Source: Lachnospiraceae bacterium
GTDB lineage: Bacteria > Bacillota_A > Clostridia > Lachnospirales > Lachnospiraceae
Direction of reading: 5' to 3'
Length of the DNA: 64,000 bases
NCBI GenBank assembly: GCA_017430765.1
Contig: JAFRMI010000031.1
Location: 27,537 to 91,536 of the forward strand
In this document: piece by piece, positions 9,265-17,923 of the stretch
Layout of the letters: every line of letters starts with the position of its first letter
How positions within the stretch are numbered: position 1 is the first letter of the stretch
Program-made: the position numbers and the translations under genes
The notes under the pieces: model-generated
The model's input: the letters and a program-made list of their open reading frames with translations, nothing else
Told to the model about the DNA's origin: nothing
Database searches by the model: none

Positions 9265-11045
9265 TGATGTATGGAAAGGATGGCGCTCCCCCGGCGGGAG
9301 ACAGCAAAAGAAATACCTATAGGCGAATACTGGCGCTGATCAGGCCATACCGGCTGTACGTGGCCATGGCGATTGTCTGCGCGGCGGCGACGACGGCCGC
9401 ACAGCTTGTGATCCCGATTCTGACAGGATCCGCCATCGATCATATGATCGGAATCGGCCGTGTTGATTTCGGCGCGGTCCGTATCCTTCTGCTTAAGATC
9501 GCCGCCTGTGCAGCGGCGGCGTCCGTGACGCAGTTCTTTCTCCGCGTGTGCAACAATAAGGCCGCATTCGGCGTCAGCAGGGATCTTCGGGACGCGGCGG
9601 CGGAAAAGCTGCCCAAAGTGCCGCTGCGCTATCTGGACGCGCACATGACAGGCGATATTCTCAGCCGTGTGACGGCCGACGTGGATCTCTTCGCGGACGG
9701 CCTTCTTCTCGGATTTACACAGCTGTTTACGGGTGTTCTCACGATCCTCGGGACGCTCTTCTTTATGCTTTATGTCAATGTGCCGATCGCCCTGATCGTT
9801 GTGTGCGCGACGCCGCTTTCGCTGGTTGTGGCTGCATTTATCGCGAAGAAGACGTATCGCTACTTCCACGAACAAAGTGAGGTGAGGGGAGATGAGACGT
9901 CATATGCGGACGAGAGAATCATGGGAGTCAAGGTGGTCCAGGCCTTCGGACGGGAGAGCGAAACCCTTGCCGAATTTGACCGGAAAAACGCGCGCCTCCG
10001 CGATGTGTCCTTCAGGGCGGTGTTCTATTCGAGCATCACAAACCCTTCGACCCGGTTTGTCAACAGCATTGTGTATGCGGGGGTCGGACTGTTCGGAGCC
10101 ATGGCGGCGGTCGCGGGAAGCATCACGGTCGGCGAACTGAGCGTGTTCCTGACATACGCGAACCAGTATACAAAGCCGTTCAATGAGATATCGGGCGTCG
10201 TGACGGAACTGCAGAATGCGGTGGCCTGCGCCGAGAGACTGTTCGAATTTCTGGATGCGCCAGAGGAGGAACCCGACGCGCGGACGGCGCGGGTACTGCG
10301 CCCGGATACAGTGGACGGAAGAGTCGTGATGGACCATATCTCATTCCGCTATGTGCCGGAAAAGCCGCTGATTGAAGATCTTGCGCTCACAGTAGAGAAG
10401 GGTCAGCGCATAGCGATTGTAGGACCCACGGGAAGCGGAAAAACGACCCTGATCAATCTGCTGATGCGGTTCTACGATGTGGATGCCGGGGAGATCCGCG
10501 TGTCGGGCACGGAGATCCGCAGCGTGACGCGGGATTCCCTGCGCGCTTCGTTTGGGATGGTGCTTCAGGAGACATGGCTGAAATCGGCGACTGTTTTTGA
10601 GAATATCGCGTACGGCAAGCCGGACGCGACGATGGAGGAGGTTGAAGAGGCCGCCAGGCGGGCGCACGCCCACAGTTTTATCCGCAGGCTTCCGGAGGGA
10701 TACCGGACGGAACTGACGGAGGACGGAGGCAACCTGTCGGAAGGGCAGAAGCAGCTGCTGTGCATCGCGCGCGTGATGCTGTCTCTTCCGCCGATGCTGA
10801 TCCTCGATGAAGCCACATCCAGTATCGACACGAGGACGGAACGCAGGATTCAGAAGGCCTTTGACGCGATGATGGAGGGAAGGACGAGTTTTGTTGTGGC
10901 GCACAGGCTCTCTACGATCGAAGGGGCGGACTGCATTCTTGTGCTGAAGGACGGGCGGATCATTGAGCAGGGAACCCATCAGGAACTGCTTTCGGCGAAG
11001 GGCTTCTACGCCGATCTCTACGAGGCGCAGTTCGCGCACGCATAA
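9261..11045 (+). CDS. ABC exporter half-transporter, canonical NBD subunit
   Basis: Partner of the preceding half-transporter, 594 residues. Membrane domain about 25-320, NBD about 350-590. Walker A GPTGSGKTT (388-396), Walker B LILDE with catalytic Glu517, and H-loop His548 (VVAHRLST) are canonical, whereas the signature is LSEGQ (492-496) instead of LSGGQ. In a heterodimer this non-canonical signature faces the degenerate Walker site of the other subunit, so one ATP site is competent and one impaired. ATG 9261 is chosen over GTG 9252 because GGAGGGGAGG lies 9 bases upstream and it gives the ATGA overlap. Downstream to 11215 is about 170 bp with an imperfect GC-rich inverted repeat (about 11069-11133). 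Confidence 0.9.
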   Translation: MMMYGKDGAPPAGDSKRNTYRRILALIRPYRLYVAMAIVCAAATTAAQLVIPILTGSAIDHMIGIGRVDFGAVRILLLKIAACAAAASVTQFFLRVCNNKAAFGVSRDLRDAAAEKLPKVPLRYLDAHMTGDILSRVTADVDLFADGLLLGFTQLFTGVLTILGTLFFMLYVNVPIALIVVCATPLSLVVAAFIAKKTYRYFHEQSEVRGDETSYADERIMGVKVVQAFGRESETLAEFDRKNARLRDVSFRAVFYSSITNPSTRFVNSIVYAGVGLFGAMAAVAGSITVGELSVFLTYANQYTKPFNEISGVVTELQNAVACAERLFEFLDAPEEEPDARTARVLRPDTVDGRVVMDHISFRYVPEKPLIEDLALTVEKGQRIAIVGPTGSGKTTLINLLMRFYDVDAGEIRVSGTEIRSVTRDSLRASFGMVLQETWLKSATVFENIAYGKPDATMEEVEEAARRAHAHSFIRRLPEGYRTELTEDGGNLSEGQKQLLCIARVMLSLPPMLILDEATSSIDTRTERRIQKAFDAMMEGRTSFVVAHRLSTIEGADCILVLKDGRIIEQGTHQELLSAKGFYADLYEAQFAHA

Positions 11046-11215
11046 GGCGGGAGACGGGAGGAATTGCGGGCTTCCGTTCCCGGTGGTCCGGGCATTTCCG
11101 TGGATAAAAACGGGAACGGGAACGCCCGTAATCCGGCAGACTCCGCTTCACAGCCGGGCAGATGCAGGAATATCATTTTTTAAGGAGATTTACATAAAAA
11201 ATACCACTTTTTCTG

Positions 11216-11243
11216 TTGACAACGGTCGTGTCTACTTTATAAT
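11216..11243 (+). promoter_or_regulatory. Consensus sigma-A promoter
   Basis: Perfect TTGACA (11216-11221), 16-bp spacer, perfect TATAAT (11238-11243). Transcription should begin near 11250, which makes the ATG at 11260 almost leaderless and favours ATG 11305 for the gene that follows. Confidence 0.8.
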
Positions 11244-11304
11244 TATATACAGGATTTAGATGTATCTGGGGAGTATAAGCACTAAATCGTGTGGGTTGTT
11301 GAAG

Positions 11305-11796
11305 ATGTTTGTAAAAAAGAAAGTTGAACGGTATGTAGAACGGGCGGTCAGGAATATGCCGCTGAAGTACAGAAGCCGTGCGGAGAGGGAGATCCGCGCG
11401 GAGATCTACGAAGCAATTGACGTGCTCTGCGGGGAGCGGGAGCCTGATATTCTGGAAGTGCGGGAGATCCTCAAGGGAATCGGCAGACCGGAAGACAAGG
11501 CCCGCAGCTGGCTCATTAAAGCGAAGCAGGAGGCGGGAAGCAAGAAGAGACGCCTCAGCACATACGGGATTCTGGAACTTCTCAGCTTTGATTTTATCTC
11601 ACTGGAGAAGATGAATGCGCTGCTGCAGGGAATCCTGTGGGTCTTTACGGTTCTTGCGGTTGTCCTGGTCGTATTCGGTGTGGTTGCGTTGAGTACGCAT
11701 GCGATCAGCACGATGCTTCCGATTTTCCTCGGGTGTGTTCTGGCGCTCGGGGTCGTGGCCGGAAGAGGGGTTTTGAACGCCAGACTTCATTTCTGA
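11305..11796 (+). CDS. HAAS-domain small membrane protein
   Basis: A 163-residue protein. The N-terminal part (about 1-70) is a charged helical HAAS/DUF1700-like segment with the typical pattern of a conserved Arg/Glu helix (SRAEREIRAEIYEAI) and a following L-x-x-L-G-x-P-E-like turn (ILKGIGRPEDKA). Two hydrophobic helices follow (about 110-132 and 137-157). HAAS proteins usually pair with PadR regulators and modulate membrane or transport functions, but no PadR gene is present here. The frame opens at 11260, too close to the predicted transcription start; ATG 11305 is preferred although its ribosome site is poor. A terminator follows directly. Confidence 0.6.
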   Translation: MFVKKKVERYVERAVRNMPLKYRSRAEREIRAEIYEAIDVLCGEREPDILEVREILKGIGRPEDKARSWLIKAKQEAGSKKRRLSTYGILELLSFDFISLEKMNALLQGILWVFTVLAVVLVVFGVVALSTHAISTMLPIFLGCVLALGVVAGRGVLNARLHF

Positions 11797-11819
11797 CGGG
11801 TTCAGTCTGTATGTAAGAA

Positions 11820-11848
11820 AGACGGTGGCTTTACAGCCGCCGTTTTTT
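11820..11848 (+). terminator. Rho-independent terminator
   Basis: ACGGTGGCT and AGCCGCCGT pair as a 9-bp stem with one G-U, followed by a run of T. Its T-run is also the left end of the long perfect palindrome that follows. Confidence 0.8.
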
Positions 11849-12047
11849 ATATCATAGGAAACTTCGTTTCCTATGATATAAAAAACACTCCGTGAGGATG
11901 CACACGCCGCACATAGGAAGGCAGCAAAGCTGCCGTGCGGCGGCGCAAAAGTCCGGCAAGCTCCCCTCAAGAGTGAGGGGCGGGGGAGCTGAAGTCCGCT
12001 TGCGGACTTTATTTTCGAACAGGTAATTCCTCGAAGTTCCCTGTTCG
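11842..12047. repeat. Cluster of intergenic palindromes
   Basis: About 200 bp without a credible gene, made almost entirely of inverted repeats. First is a perfect 21-bp stem (11842-11862 with 11866-11886) around a 3-base TTC loop. Then comes a nested hairpin: CGCCGCAC/GTGCGGCG (11905-11912, 11935-11942) enclosing GGCAGC-AAA-GCTGCC. Next are CCCCTCA-AGAG-TGAGGGG (11963-11980), AAGTCCGC/GCGGACTT (11992-12009) followed by TATTTT, and CGAACAG/CTGTTCG (12016-12047). The composition resembles mobile palindromic repeats of gut Clostridia rather than a known riboswitch. Whether it is transcribed, and in which direction, is unknown. Confidence 0.7.
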
Positions 12048-12089
12048 GTAAAAACAGCCTCCGGCAGGATGCTCCCACCCGATTGCAGA

Positions 12090-12118
12090 TTGGTTTTCAG
12101 TTTTTGATATGCTATAAT
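12090..12118 (+). promoter_or_regulatory. Extended -10 promoter for mtnA
   Basis: TTGGTT (12090-12095), 17-bp spacer, TATAAT (12113-12118) with an extended TGC immediately before it. It gives a leader of about 70 bases to the mtnA start. Confidence 0.65.
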
Positions 12119-12193
12119 TCCAGTATATGTGCAGAGGGGCACCGCGGGATGGTACACGGTATGCACCTTCGATGGAATACGGAGGTTATAGAG

Positions 12194-13273
12194 ATGAATG
12201 CGCTCTCCGGGATTACGCACAATGATAATATCCGCCTCTCCCGCGACGGAAAAGCGGTTGTGATTATCGACCAGACGAAGCTCCCCAATGAGACCTGCTA
12301 TCTGACGGTCGGCGACAAAGAGGCTATGTACGAGGCGATCAAAAAACTCCGGGTCCGCGGGGCGCCTGCGATCGGTATCTTTGCCGCATTTTCCGTATAT
12401 GTTCTTGCGGAACAGATGACAGATCTGCCGTATGACGCCTTCCGGGAGGAGTTTCTGAAAAAAAGCGCGTATCTCAATTCCTCGCGCCCGACTGCCGTCA
12501 ACCTGAGCTGGGCACTCCGGCGGCAGAACGCGGTTGTGGAGAAGCATCCGGATCTCCCCGTTCCCGGGATCGTCTCTCTCCTTCGGAAAGAAGCGGAGGC
12601 GATCCAGGCGGAGGACATCGAGATGTGCACACGCATCTCGGAATACGGTCTTACGCTTCTTAAGGACGGTGACGGAGTCCTGACGCACTGCAATGCGGGA
12701 CCGCTTGCGACCTCGAGGTACGGGACGGCGATCGGCCCGATCCTCCTCGGAAAGGAGCGGGGGATGAACTTCCGCGTGTTTGCCGATGAGACGCGGCCGC
12801 TTCTGCAGGGGGCGCGCCTCACAAGCTACGAGCTGCAGAAGGCGGGGGTCGATGTCACACTGATCTGCGACAATATGGCGAGCATCGTCATGAAGAACGG
12901 CTGGGTGCAGGCCTGCTTTGTCGGCTGCGACCGCATCGCGGCCAACGGGGATTTTGCCAATAAGATCGGAACCTCCGGCGTCGCCATACTGGCGAGACAT
13001 TACAGCATCCCGTTCTACACGCTCGGCCCCACATCGACCATAGACCTGTCCTGTCCGGATGGAGACCATATCCCGATTGAACTACGGGATCCGGGAGAAA
13101 TCCGTGATATGTGGTACGAAAAGCCCATGGCACTTCCGGAGGTGAAGTGCTACAACCCGTCGTTTGACGTGACGGATCACTCCCTTGTTACCGGCATTGT
13201 GACAGAGAGGGGGATCTGTTATCCGCCGTTTACGGAGAGCCTGGCGGGACTTTTCGCGCCGGACCGGCAGTAG
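12194..13273 (+). CDS. mtnA: S-methyl-5-thioribose-1-phosphate isomerase
   Basis: Converts 5-methylthioribose-1-phosphate to 5-methylthioribulose-1-phosphate in methionine/MTA salvage; some homologues act on related ribose-1-phosphates. The 359-residue product has the family motifs RGAPAIG (55-61), the catalytic-cysteine segment THCNAG (Cys166) and [10 protein letters not shown] with catalytic Asp246. ATG 12194 is chosen because GGAGGT lies at 12181-12186; the frame itself opens at 12083. It is followed, after a 284-bp gap with nothing recognisable, by a purine nucleoside phosphorylase, which could supply the sugar-1-phosphate. The distinction between MTR-1-P and a broader substrate cannot be made from sequence alone. 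Confidence 0.88.
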   Translation: MNALSGITHNDNIRLSRDGKAVVIIDQTKLPNETCYLTVGDKEAMYEAIKKLRVRGAPAIGIFAAFSVYVLAEQMTDLPYDAFREEFLKKSAYLNSSRPTAVNLSWALRRQNAVVEKHPDLPVPGIVSLLRKEAEAIQAEDIEMCTRISEYGLTLLKDGDGVLTHCNAGPLATSRYGTAIGPILLGKERGMNFRVFADETRPLLQGARLTSYELQKAGVDVTLICDNMASIVMKNGWVQACFVGCDRIAANGDFANKIGTSGVAILARHYSIPFYTLGPTSTIDLSCPDGDHIPIELRDPGEIRDMWYEKPMALPEVKCYNPSFDVTDHSLVTGIVTERGICYPPFTESLAGLFAPDRQ

Positions 13274-13557
13274 GTGATGGCTGTAAAAGGTTGCTTTTAA
13301 TGCCGGCCGCGGATGCGATTGTCACAAGTTCTGCCGGCCATCCCGCGGGTGCGGCGGTCAATGATCCGACATGAAACAGATTTCCGATGAGACAGCAAAG
13401 AAAACTGCGAAGAATTGTTCTGGGACATATGTCTCCCCGGAGCAGAATTAATGGAACCCCAGCAAGTTCAGCACCTTTACACTGCAGCGCTTCGTGTATT
13501 CCCTGCCGGGGATGCTGAACCGATGCCGGGAAGAAAGAACAGAAAGGAGCAGAGAAG

Positions 13558-14280
13558 ATGGCGAAAGAATCCATATCCGCAAGTATCAGACAGACGGCAG
13601 ATATCGCTAAGGTCGTGCTGATGCCGGGAGATCCTCTCCGGGCCAAATATGTGGCAGAGCATTATCTGGAGAACCCGGTATGTTTTAACACGGTCCGCAA
13701 TATGCTGGGCTATACGGGAACTTATAAAGGAAAACAGATCTCGGTCATGGGGAGCGGGATGGGTATTCCCTCTTTCTGCATTTACGCGGTTGAACTTTAT
13801 ACACAGTTTGACGTCGACGCAATCATCCGGATCGGTTCAGCCGGAGGTGTGGCGGAGGATGTTAAGCTCGGAGATGTAATCATCGCGATGGGCGCGTCAA
13901 CGAACTCCGCTTACGGGGATGCATATCCGTTCCAGGGAAAGCTGGCTCCGCTCGCGGACTACGAGCTTCTCTCCTACGCGGTTGAGAGCGCGAAAGAACT
14001 CGGCGTGAGCACGAAGGTCGGGAATATCTTCTCATCGGATCATTTTTATAATCCGGACCCGGATGTGAGCAAACAGCTCCGCAATTTCGGCATTCTCGGC
14101 GTGGAGATGGAGTCTGCGGGTCTCTACTGGGTCTCCCAGCAGTTCCACAAAAAAGGCCTTGCACTCTTTACCGTCTCCGACCATCTTTTCACGGGAGAGG
14201 CCATGAACGCGGACGAGCGTCAGAATTCGTTCCGCGACATGATGGAGGTCGCTCTTATGACGGCCTGGAAAGCTGTCTGA
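13558..14280 (+). CDS. deoD: Purine-nucleoside phosphorylase, DeoD type
   Basis: Phosphorolyses purine (deoxy)nucleosides to base plus (deoxy)ribose-1-phosphate. The 240-residue length is standard for the hexameric DeoD family. Motifs seen: MPGDPLRAK (phosphate-binding loop, about 22-30), a GSGMGIPS stretch (about 64-71), IRIGSAGGV (about 89-97), GVEMESAGLY (about 181-190) and VSDHL near residue 210, where the catalytic Asp sits. A clear AAAGGAG precedes ATG 13558. It may cooperate with mtnA upstream by providing ribose-1-phosphate or methylthioribose-1-phosphate, but that link is inferred. Confidence 0.93.
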   Translation: MAKESISASIRQTADIAKVVLMPGDPLRAKYVAEHYLENPVCFNTVRNMLGYTGTYKGKQISVMGSGMGIPSFCIYAVELYTQFDVDAIIRIGSAGGVAEDVKLGDVIIAMGASTNSAYGDAYPFQGKLAPLADYELLSYAVESAKELGVSTKVGNIFSSDHFYNPDPDVSKQLRNFGILGVEMESAGLYWVSQQFHKKGLALFTVSDHLFTGEAMNADERQNSFRDMMEVALMTAWKAV

Positions 14281-14296
14281 ACCGCATAAGCAGTTC

Positions 14297-14336
14297 ATGA
14301 GCGGGGAACAAAGCGGAGCGCGGACGGTCCGCTTTG
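14297..14336 (+). repeat. Dispersed intergenic hairpin repeat, copy 1
   Basis: ATGAGCGGGGAACAAAGCGGA followed by an inverted partner; CAAAGCGGA (14309-14317) pairs with TCCGCTTTG (14328-14336). Similar sequences occur at 45066 and 53585, each 20-65 bp upstream of a gene start. Confidence 0.45.
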
Positions 14337-14398
14337 CTCCGGCAGCAGTCGGCGAACCCTATGATCCTTCCATTCGGTAACAGATAGAGGAGAAAACT

Positions 14399-15247
14399 TT
14401 GTTCGGATATGTGACAGTGAATCAGGACGATCTGAAAGTCAGGGACTTCAAACGGTACCGGGGCTTTTACTGCGGTCTGTGTGAATCCCTCCGGAAACGG
14501 TACGGCTTACAGGGGCAGAGTATTCTGCCCTATGATATGGTGTTTGTTGATATCCTGCTGAACGGCGTCTATGAGACACCGCTTTTGGAGAAAGACCGGT
14601 TCTGCCTGACACACCCGTTTAAAAAACAGCATATGATCTACAATGAGATCTCAGACTACACGGCAGATATGGGTGTACTCCTTGCGTATTACAAGCTTCT
14701 CGACGATGTGAGGGATGCGAAGAGCCGGAAGGCGAAGGCGGGACTCCGTCTGATCCGGAAAAGTGCCCTGAAAGTCCGCGACGAGTGGCCGCGGCAGGCG
14801 GAGGCAGCCGAAAACTACATCCGCCAACTGACGAAGGCGGAGGAGGAGAAGCTCTACGACCTCGATGAAGTGGCGGGCTTTACCGGAACATTCCTGGGAG
14901 AGATCTTTGTGATGCGGGAAGACCTGTGGTCCGACTTCCTGCGCAGGTGCGGATTTTTCCTCGGAAAATACATCTATCTGATGGATGCGTACGAGGATCT
15001 GGAGAAGGACATCAAAAAGGGCTGCTACAATCCATGGGAGCAGGTCATGAAAAGAAAAGACTTCGATGCGCTTGTGGAGAATACGCTGACCATGATGATG
15101 GCAGAATGCGCCAGGGAGTTCGAAAAGCTTCCGATTGTTCAGGATATCGACATGCTTCGCAATATCATCTACTCGGGCGTATGGACGAAATTCAACGAGA
15201 TAAAGATGAAACGGTGCGGAGAAGGACAGGAGGATGACGGCCTATGA
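14399..15247 (+). CDS. DUF5685 family protein
   Basis: A 282-residue protein of the DUF5685 family, for which no function is established. The N-terminal region carries a CGLC motif (25-28). Two Asp-rich helices are visible, LDDVRD (101-106) and MDAYEDLEKD (about 195-204), spaced like the metal-binding motifs of all-alpha isoprenoid synthases; this is a resemblance, not proof. Translation starts at TTG 14399 after AGAGGAGA. The stop overlaps the J-domain gene by ATGA, so the two are coupled; a HAD phosphatase follows. The set DUF5685, J-domain, HAD suggests one operon. Confidence 0.75.
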   Translation: MFGYVTVNQDDLKVRDFKRYRGFYCGLCESLRKRYGLQGQSILPYDMVFVDILLNGVYETPLLEKDRFCLTHPFKKQHMIYNEISDYTADMGVLLAYYKLLDDVRDAKSRKAKAGLRLIRKSALKVRDEWPRQAEAAENYIRQLTKAEEEKLYDLDEVAGFTGTFLGEIFVMREDLWSDFLRRCGFFLGKYIYLMDAYEDLEKDIKKGCYNPWEQVMKRKDFDALVENTLTMMMAECAREFEKLPIVQDIDMLRNIIYSGVWTKFNEIKMKRCGEGQEDDGL

Positions 15248-15963
15248 TCGCGGATCCCTATAAGGTGCTCGGAGTTCCGGACAGTGTCTCCGATGCTGAT
15301 CTGAAAAAGGCATACAGGGAAATGAGCAAGCGCTGGCATCCCGACGCGAATCCTTCCGACCCGGAGGGGGCGGAAGAACGCTTCAAGGAGATTCAGGAGG
15401 CGTACAGGCAGATTGTCGATGCCAGGGCCCATGGAATGAGCGGGTACGGCCCGCAGCCGCAGCCACAGCCGCAGTCTTCCTATCAGTCATCCGGAAGTAC
15501 TTATTCGGAAGGCCCGTACGCCGAATACGGCGGGTTCGGCTTCGAGGATTTCTTCAGCAAGTGGGCGGAATATTCCAGCGCGAGAAGAAGCGAGGAGGAA
15601 TCAAACGCGATGGCTGCCGCCCGGAATTATATCAATGCGGGGTACTATGATCAGGCTATGACAGCCCTCTTCCAGGTGGATGCGGATCAAAGAAACGCCA
15701 GATGGTACTACTATGCGGCGCACGCCGCTTTCGGCCGCGGGCGCAATATAGACGCAATGGAATATGCCAAGAGGGCGGTGGATATGGATCCGGAGAATCC
15801 GGAATATCTGAGCTATCTGCGAAGCCTTCAGAACGGCGGAACCTGGTACCAGCAGCGCGGGGAGACGTATTCAGGAGGATCCTCCATGCCTTCGTCTACA
15901 TGGTGTCTTTCCATGTGCATGCTGAATCTTTTATGTAACATGTGCGGCGGAGGATGCATTTAA
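15244..15963 (+). CDS. J-domain protein with TPR-like middle and Cys-rich tail
   Basis: The first about 65 residues are a J domain (DPYKVLGV... with the HPD tripeptide at 32-34), which stimulates the ATPase of DnaK-type Hsp70. It lacks the zinc fingers and C-terminal substrate-binding domains of DnaJ itself. A Gly/Pro/Gln/Ser-rich linker (about 66-95) is followed by a short TPR-like helical part (about 115-195) and a hydrophobic Cys-rich C-terminus (MCMLNLLCNMCGGGCI). The start overlaps the DUF5685 stop by four bases. It is a class C J-protein, probably specialised for one client. Confidence 0.85.
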   Translation: MIADPYKVLGVPDSVSDADLKKAYREMSKRWHPDANPSDPEGAEERFKEIQEAYRQIVDARAHGMSGYGPQPQPQPQSSYQSSGSTYSEGPYAEYGGFGFEDFFSKWAEYSSARRSEEESNAMAAARNYINAGYYDQAMTALFQVDADQRNARWYYYAAHAAFGRGRNIDAMEYAKRAVDMDPENPEYLSYLRSLQNGGTWYQQRGETYSGGSSMPSSTWCLSMCMLNLLCNMCGGGCI

Positions 15964-15986
15964 ACGGATACGGGAGACGCCAAAGA

Positions 15987-16805
15987 ATGACGGACAGAAA
16001 AATACTGTTTTTGGATATTGACGACACACTTCTTACGCGCGACAAAAAAGTGACTCCGGAGAATGCCCTTGCGATCCGGAGAGCGCTTGCGGCGGGACAT
16101 CTGGTCGTGATCTGTACCGGAAGGCCGCACTCCGGTGCGATCGGACTTGCGGAGGAAACCGGGGTCGCCGGTCCGGGATGCTTTTTGATCAGCTATAACG
16201 GCGGACAGATCTATGACTGCTCGTCCGGAAAGAATATTTATCGGAAAACCCTCCGCCTCGAGGACGTCCGCCTGCTTTTTGAGGAGGCCGATGCGCTGGG
16301 ACTTCACATACAGGCCTATTCGGATCGGGAGATGCTGGTCAGGGAGGTGAACCGCGAAACCGAATTCTACCGCAGCAGCGTCCGGATTCCGTACCGGGTT
16401 ATGCCGGAACTGCCGGACGGGATGACGGAGGAACCGTGCAAGGTTCTGGCGATTGATCTGGACGAAACCGGCGTACTGGAGAAATTCCGTGCCGCGGCAA
16501 TCTCCCGGGTCGGGGACCGCATCCGGCTTTTTACATCAAATCCGTGGTATATGGAATGCGCGCCGAAAGGGATCTCAAAAGGAGAGGCGGTCCGCTTTCT
16601 CAGTGATTATACAGGGATTCCCGTCGAACAGACCGTCAGCGCGGGTGACTCCGAGAATGATCTGGAGATGCTTAAAACCGCCGGGATCGGATGTGCGATG
16701 GCGAACGCCACTAAGGGCTGCCGGGAGGCTGCAGATTACGTGACGGAGAGGGACTGTGACCACAGCGGGGTCGCGGAGATCATTGAGCGCTTTATTCTTT
16801 CATAG
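15987..16805 (+). CDS. HAD superfamily (Cof-type) sugar-phosphatase-like hydrolase
   Basis: A 272-residue Cof/IIB-type HAD phosphatase. Motif I is DIDDTLL (nucleophile Asp10, acid/base Asp12), motif II is the T in ICTGRPHSG, motif III a Lys in the KGISKGEAV segment, and motif IV is GDSENDLEML. Such enzymes dephosphorylate sugar phosphates or flavin-type cofactors. The frame opens at 15942 inside the previous gene; ATG 15987 is preferred because the family starts directly before motif I and GGGAGACG lies upstream. Third gene of the DUF5685 operon. Confidence 0.9.
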   Translation: MTDRKILFLDIDDTLLTRDKKVTPENALAIRRALAAGHLVVICTGRPHSGAIGLAEETGVAGPGCFLISYNGGQIYDCSSGKNIYRKTLRLEDVRLLFEEADALGLHIQAYSDREMLVREVNRETEFYRSSVRIPYRVMPELPDGMTEEPCKVLAIDLDETGVLEKFRAAAISRVGDRIRLFTSNPWYMECAPKGISKGEAVRFLSDYTGIPVEQTVSAGDSENDLEMLKTAGIGCAMANATKGCREAADYVTERDCDHSGVAEIIERFILS

Positions 16806-16893
16806 CGTTTTTAAGCAGGATGCAGCCTGTACGGGAAAGGGCAGGACTTACTGAAAACGGATATGTTTCACAATTTTTTTAGAGTTGCAGGTG

Positions 16894-16934
16894 TTGACGC
16901 TTTTCTTCTCCGGGGATACAATACACTGTATTGT
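16894..16934 (+). promoter_or_regulatory. Promoter with overlapping palindromic operator
   Basis: TTGACG (16894-16899), 17-bp spacer, TACAAT (16917-16922). The inverted repeat ACAATAC-ACT-GTATTGT (16918-16934) covers the -10 and the expected start site, as a repressor operator would. It serves the lipoprotein gene at 17006. Confidence 0.55.
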
Positions 16935-17005
16935 TTAAACCGATGTCCTTAATACCTGATGACCTGCCGCAAACTTCACGCAGGTTTTAATAAAGAGGAA
17001 CAGAT

Positions 17006-17920
17006 ATGAAGCAGAGCATGAAAAAAACGATCCTGTTCACAGCAGCGGCGGCATTGCTGTTTGCCGGCTGCACAAAGAAGAGCGACGATTACAGCGGTTC
17101 TCTCGCGGAATCGGTTCCGGAGGATGCACCGATTGAGATTATTACGGATTCCGAGATTCCCACGGAGAGCACTGTAAGTATTATAGAGAGCACGGAAGAA
17201 CCGGCTGAGTCCGCTCCGGAGATCATTGCCCCTATGACGATTGAACCGGAAGTGATCGAAAAGCAGGAGAGCGAACTTCCGCCGATCGGAACGAAGGCGG
17301 AAGGGGAGTTCATCTATCACAGGAAGCTTACGAACGGAACGGACACCGGCATCACCGGGGTGTGCGTGAAGGATCAGTGGATGGATGACTTCAGCGACAG
17401 CCTGGTTTCCGCGGGAGATACCTGGAAAACCGGAGAGAAGCGTGACTTCTATTATAATACGGAGGAATCCCAGGATGCTGCCGCCGAGACGGAGAAGAAA
17501 GCGCAGTACAGACTGCACCTTCTCTTTGAGGACGGAACGGAGGCGACCCTCTATGAGGCCCCGCTTGCGGATTTCGACGAGGCGGAGATCCTGGAGGAAG
17601 ACGGCTATTATTATCTCCGCTTTAAGTCCCTTTCCACGAAGGAGGAAGTATCGACTCTTAAGGATGAGAAGGACTACCGCGGCTCTCTGGACAGTGAAGA
17701 CGGCGATGAGAACAATTCTCCGTCGGAGGACACTTCCGCAGGGACGGCCGCCAATGATGAGACATCGAATGAAGCCGAGAACACGAACGACGGGGAAGAA
17801 GAGTACGAGCCCATCGGGGAGATTGAGGATGAAGGCCTTCAGGAGATTCCGGAGGATGAGGAGGAAGTCACGGAGTTTGACGACGACGGCGGAGAAGATT
17901 TTTTTGAAGTCGATGGTTGA
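17006..17920 (+). CDS. Acidic lipoprotein of unknown function
   Basis: A 304-residue predicted lipoprotein: positively charged start, hydrophobic stretch 8-20 and lipobox LFAGC with Cys22. A Ser/Thr/Glu/Pro-rich spacer follows (to about 90), then a compact region (about 95-220) with no family I recognise, and a strongly acidic tail of Asp/Glu (about 225-304) that could bind cations or cell-wall polymers. The preceding 200 bp hold a promoter with a palindrome and a weak hairpin (16962-16985). The gene ends in a terminator that also contains the promoter of the rpmG operon. Anchoring outside the membrane is well supported; function is not. Confidence 0.75.
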   Translation: MKQSMKKTILFTAAAALLFAGCTKKSDDYSGSLAESVPEDAPIEIITDSEIPTESTVSIIESTEEPAESAPEIIAPMTIEPEVIEKQESELPPIGTKAEGEFIYHRKLTNGTDTGITGVCVKDQWMDDFSDSLVSAGDTWKTGEKRDFYYNTEESQDAAAETEKKAQYRLHLLFEDGTEATLYEAPLADFDEAEILEEDGYYYLRFKSLSTKEEVSTLKDEKDYRGSLDSEDGDENNSPSEDTSAGTAANDETSNEAENTNDGEEEYEPIGEIEDEGLQEIPEDEEEVTEFDDDGGEDFFEVDG

Positions 17921-17923
17921 CGG

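Noticed and set aside
11599..12078. Minus-strand frame over the palindrome cluster
   Set aside because: Its translation follows inverted repeats and looks like low-complexity chance coding; similar spurious frames arise over palindromic repeats.
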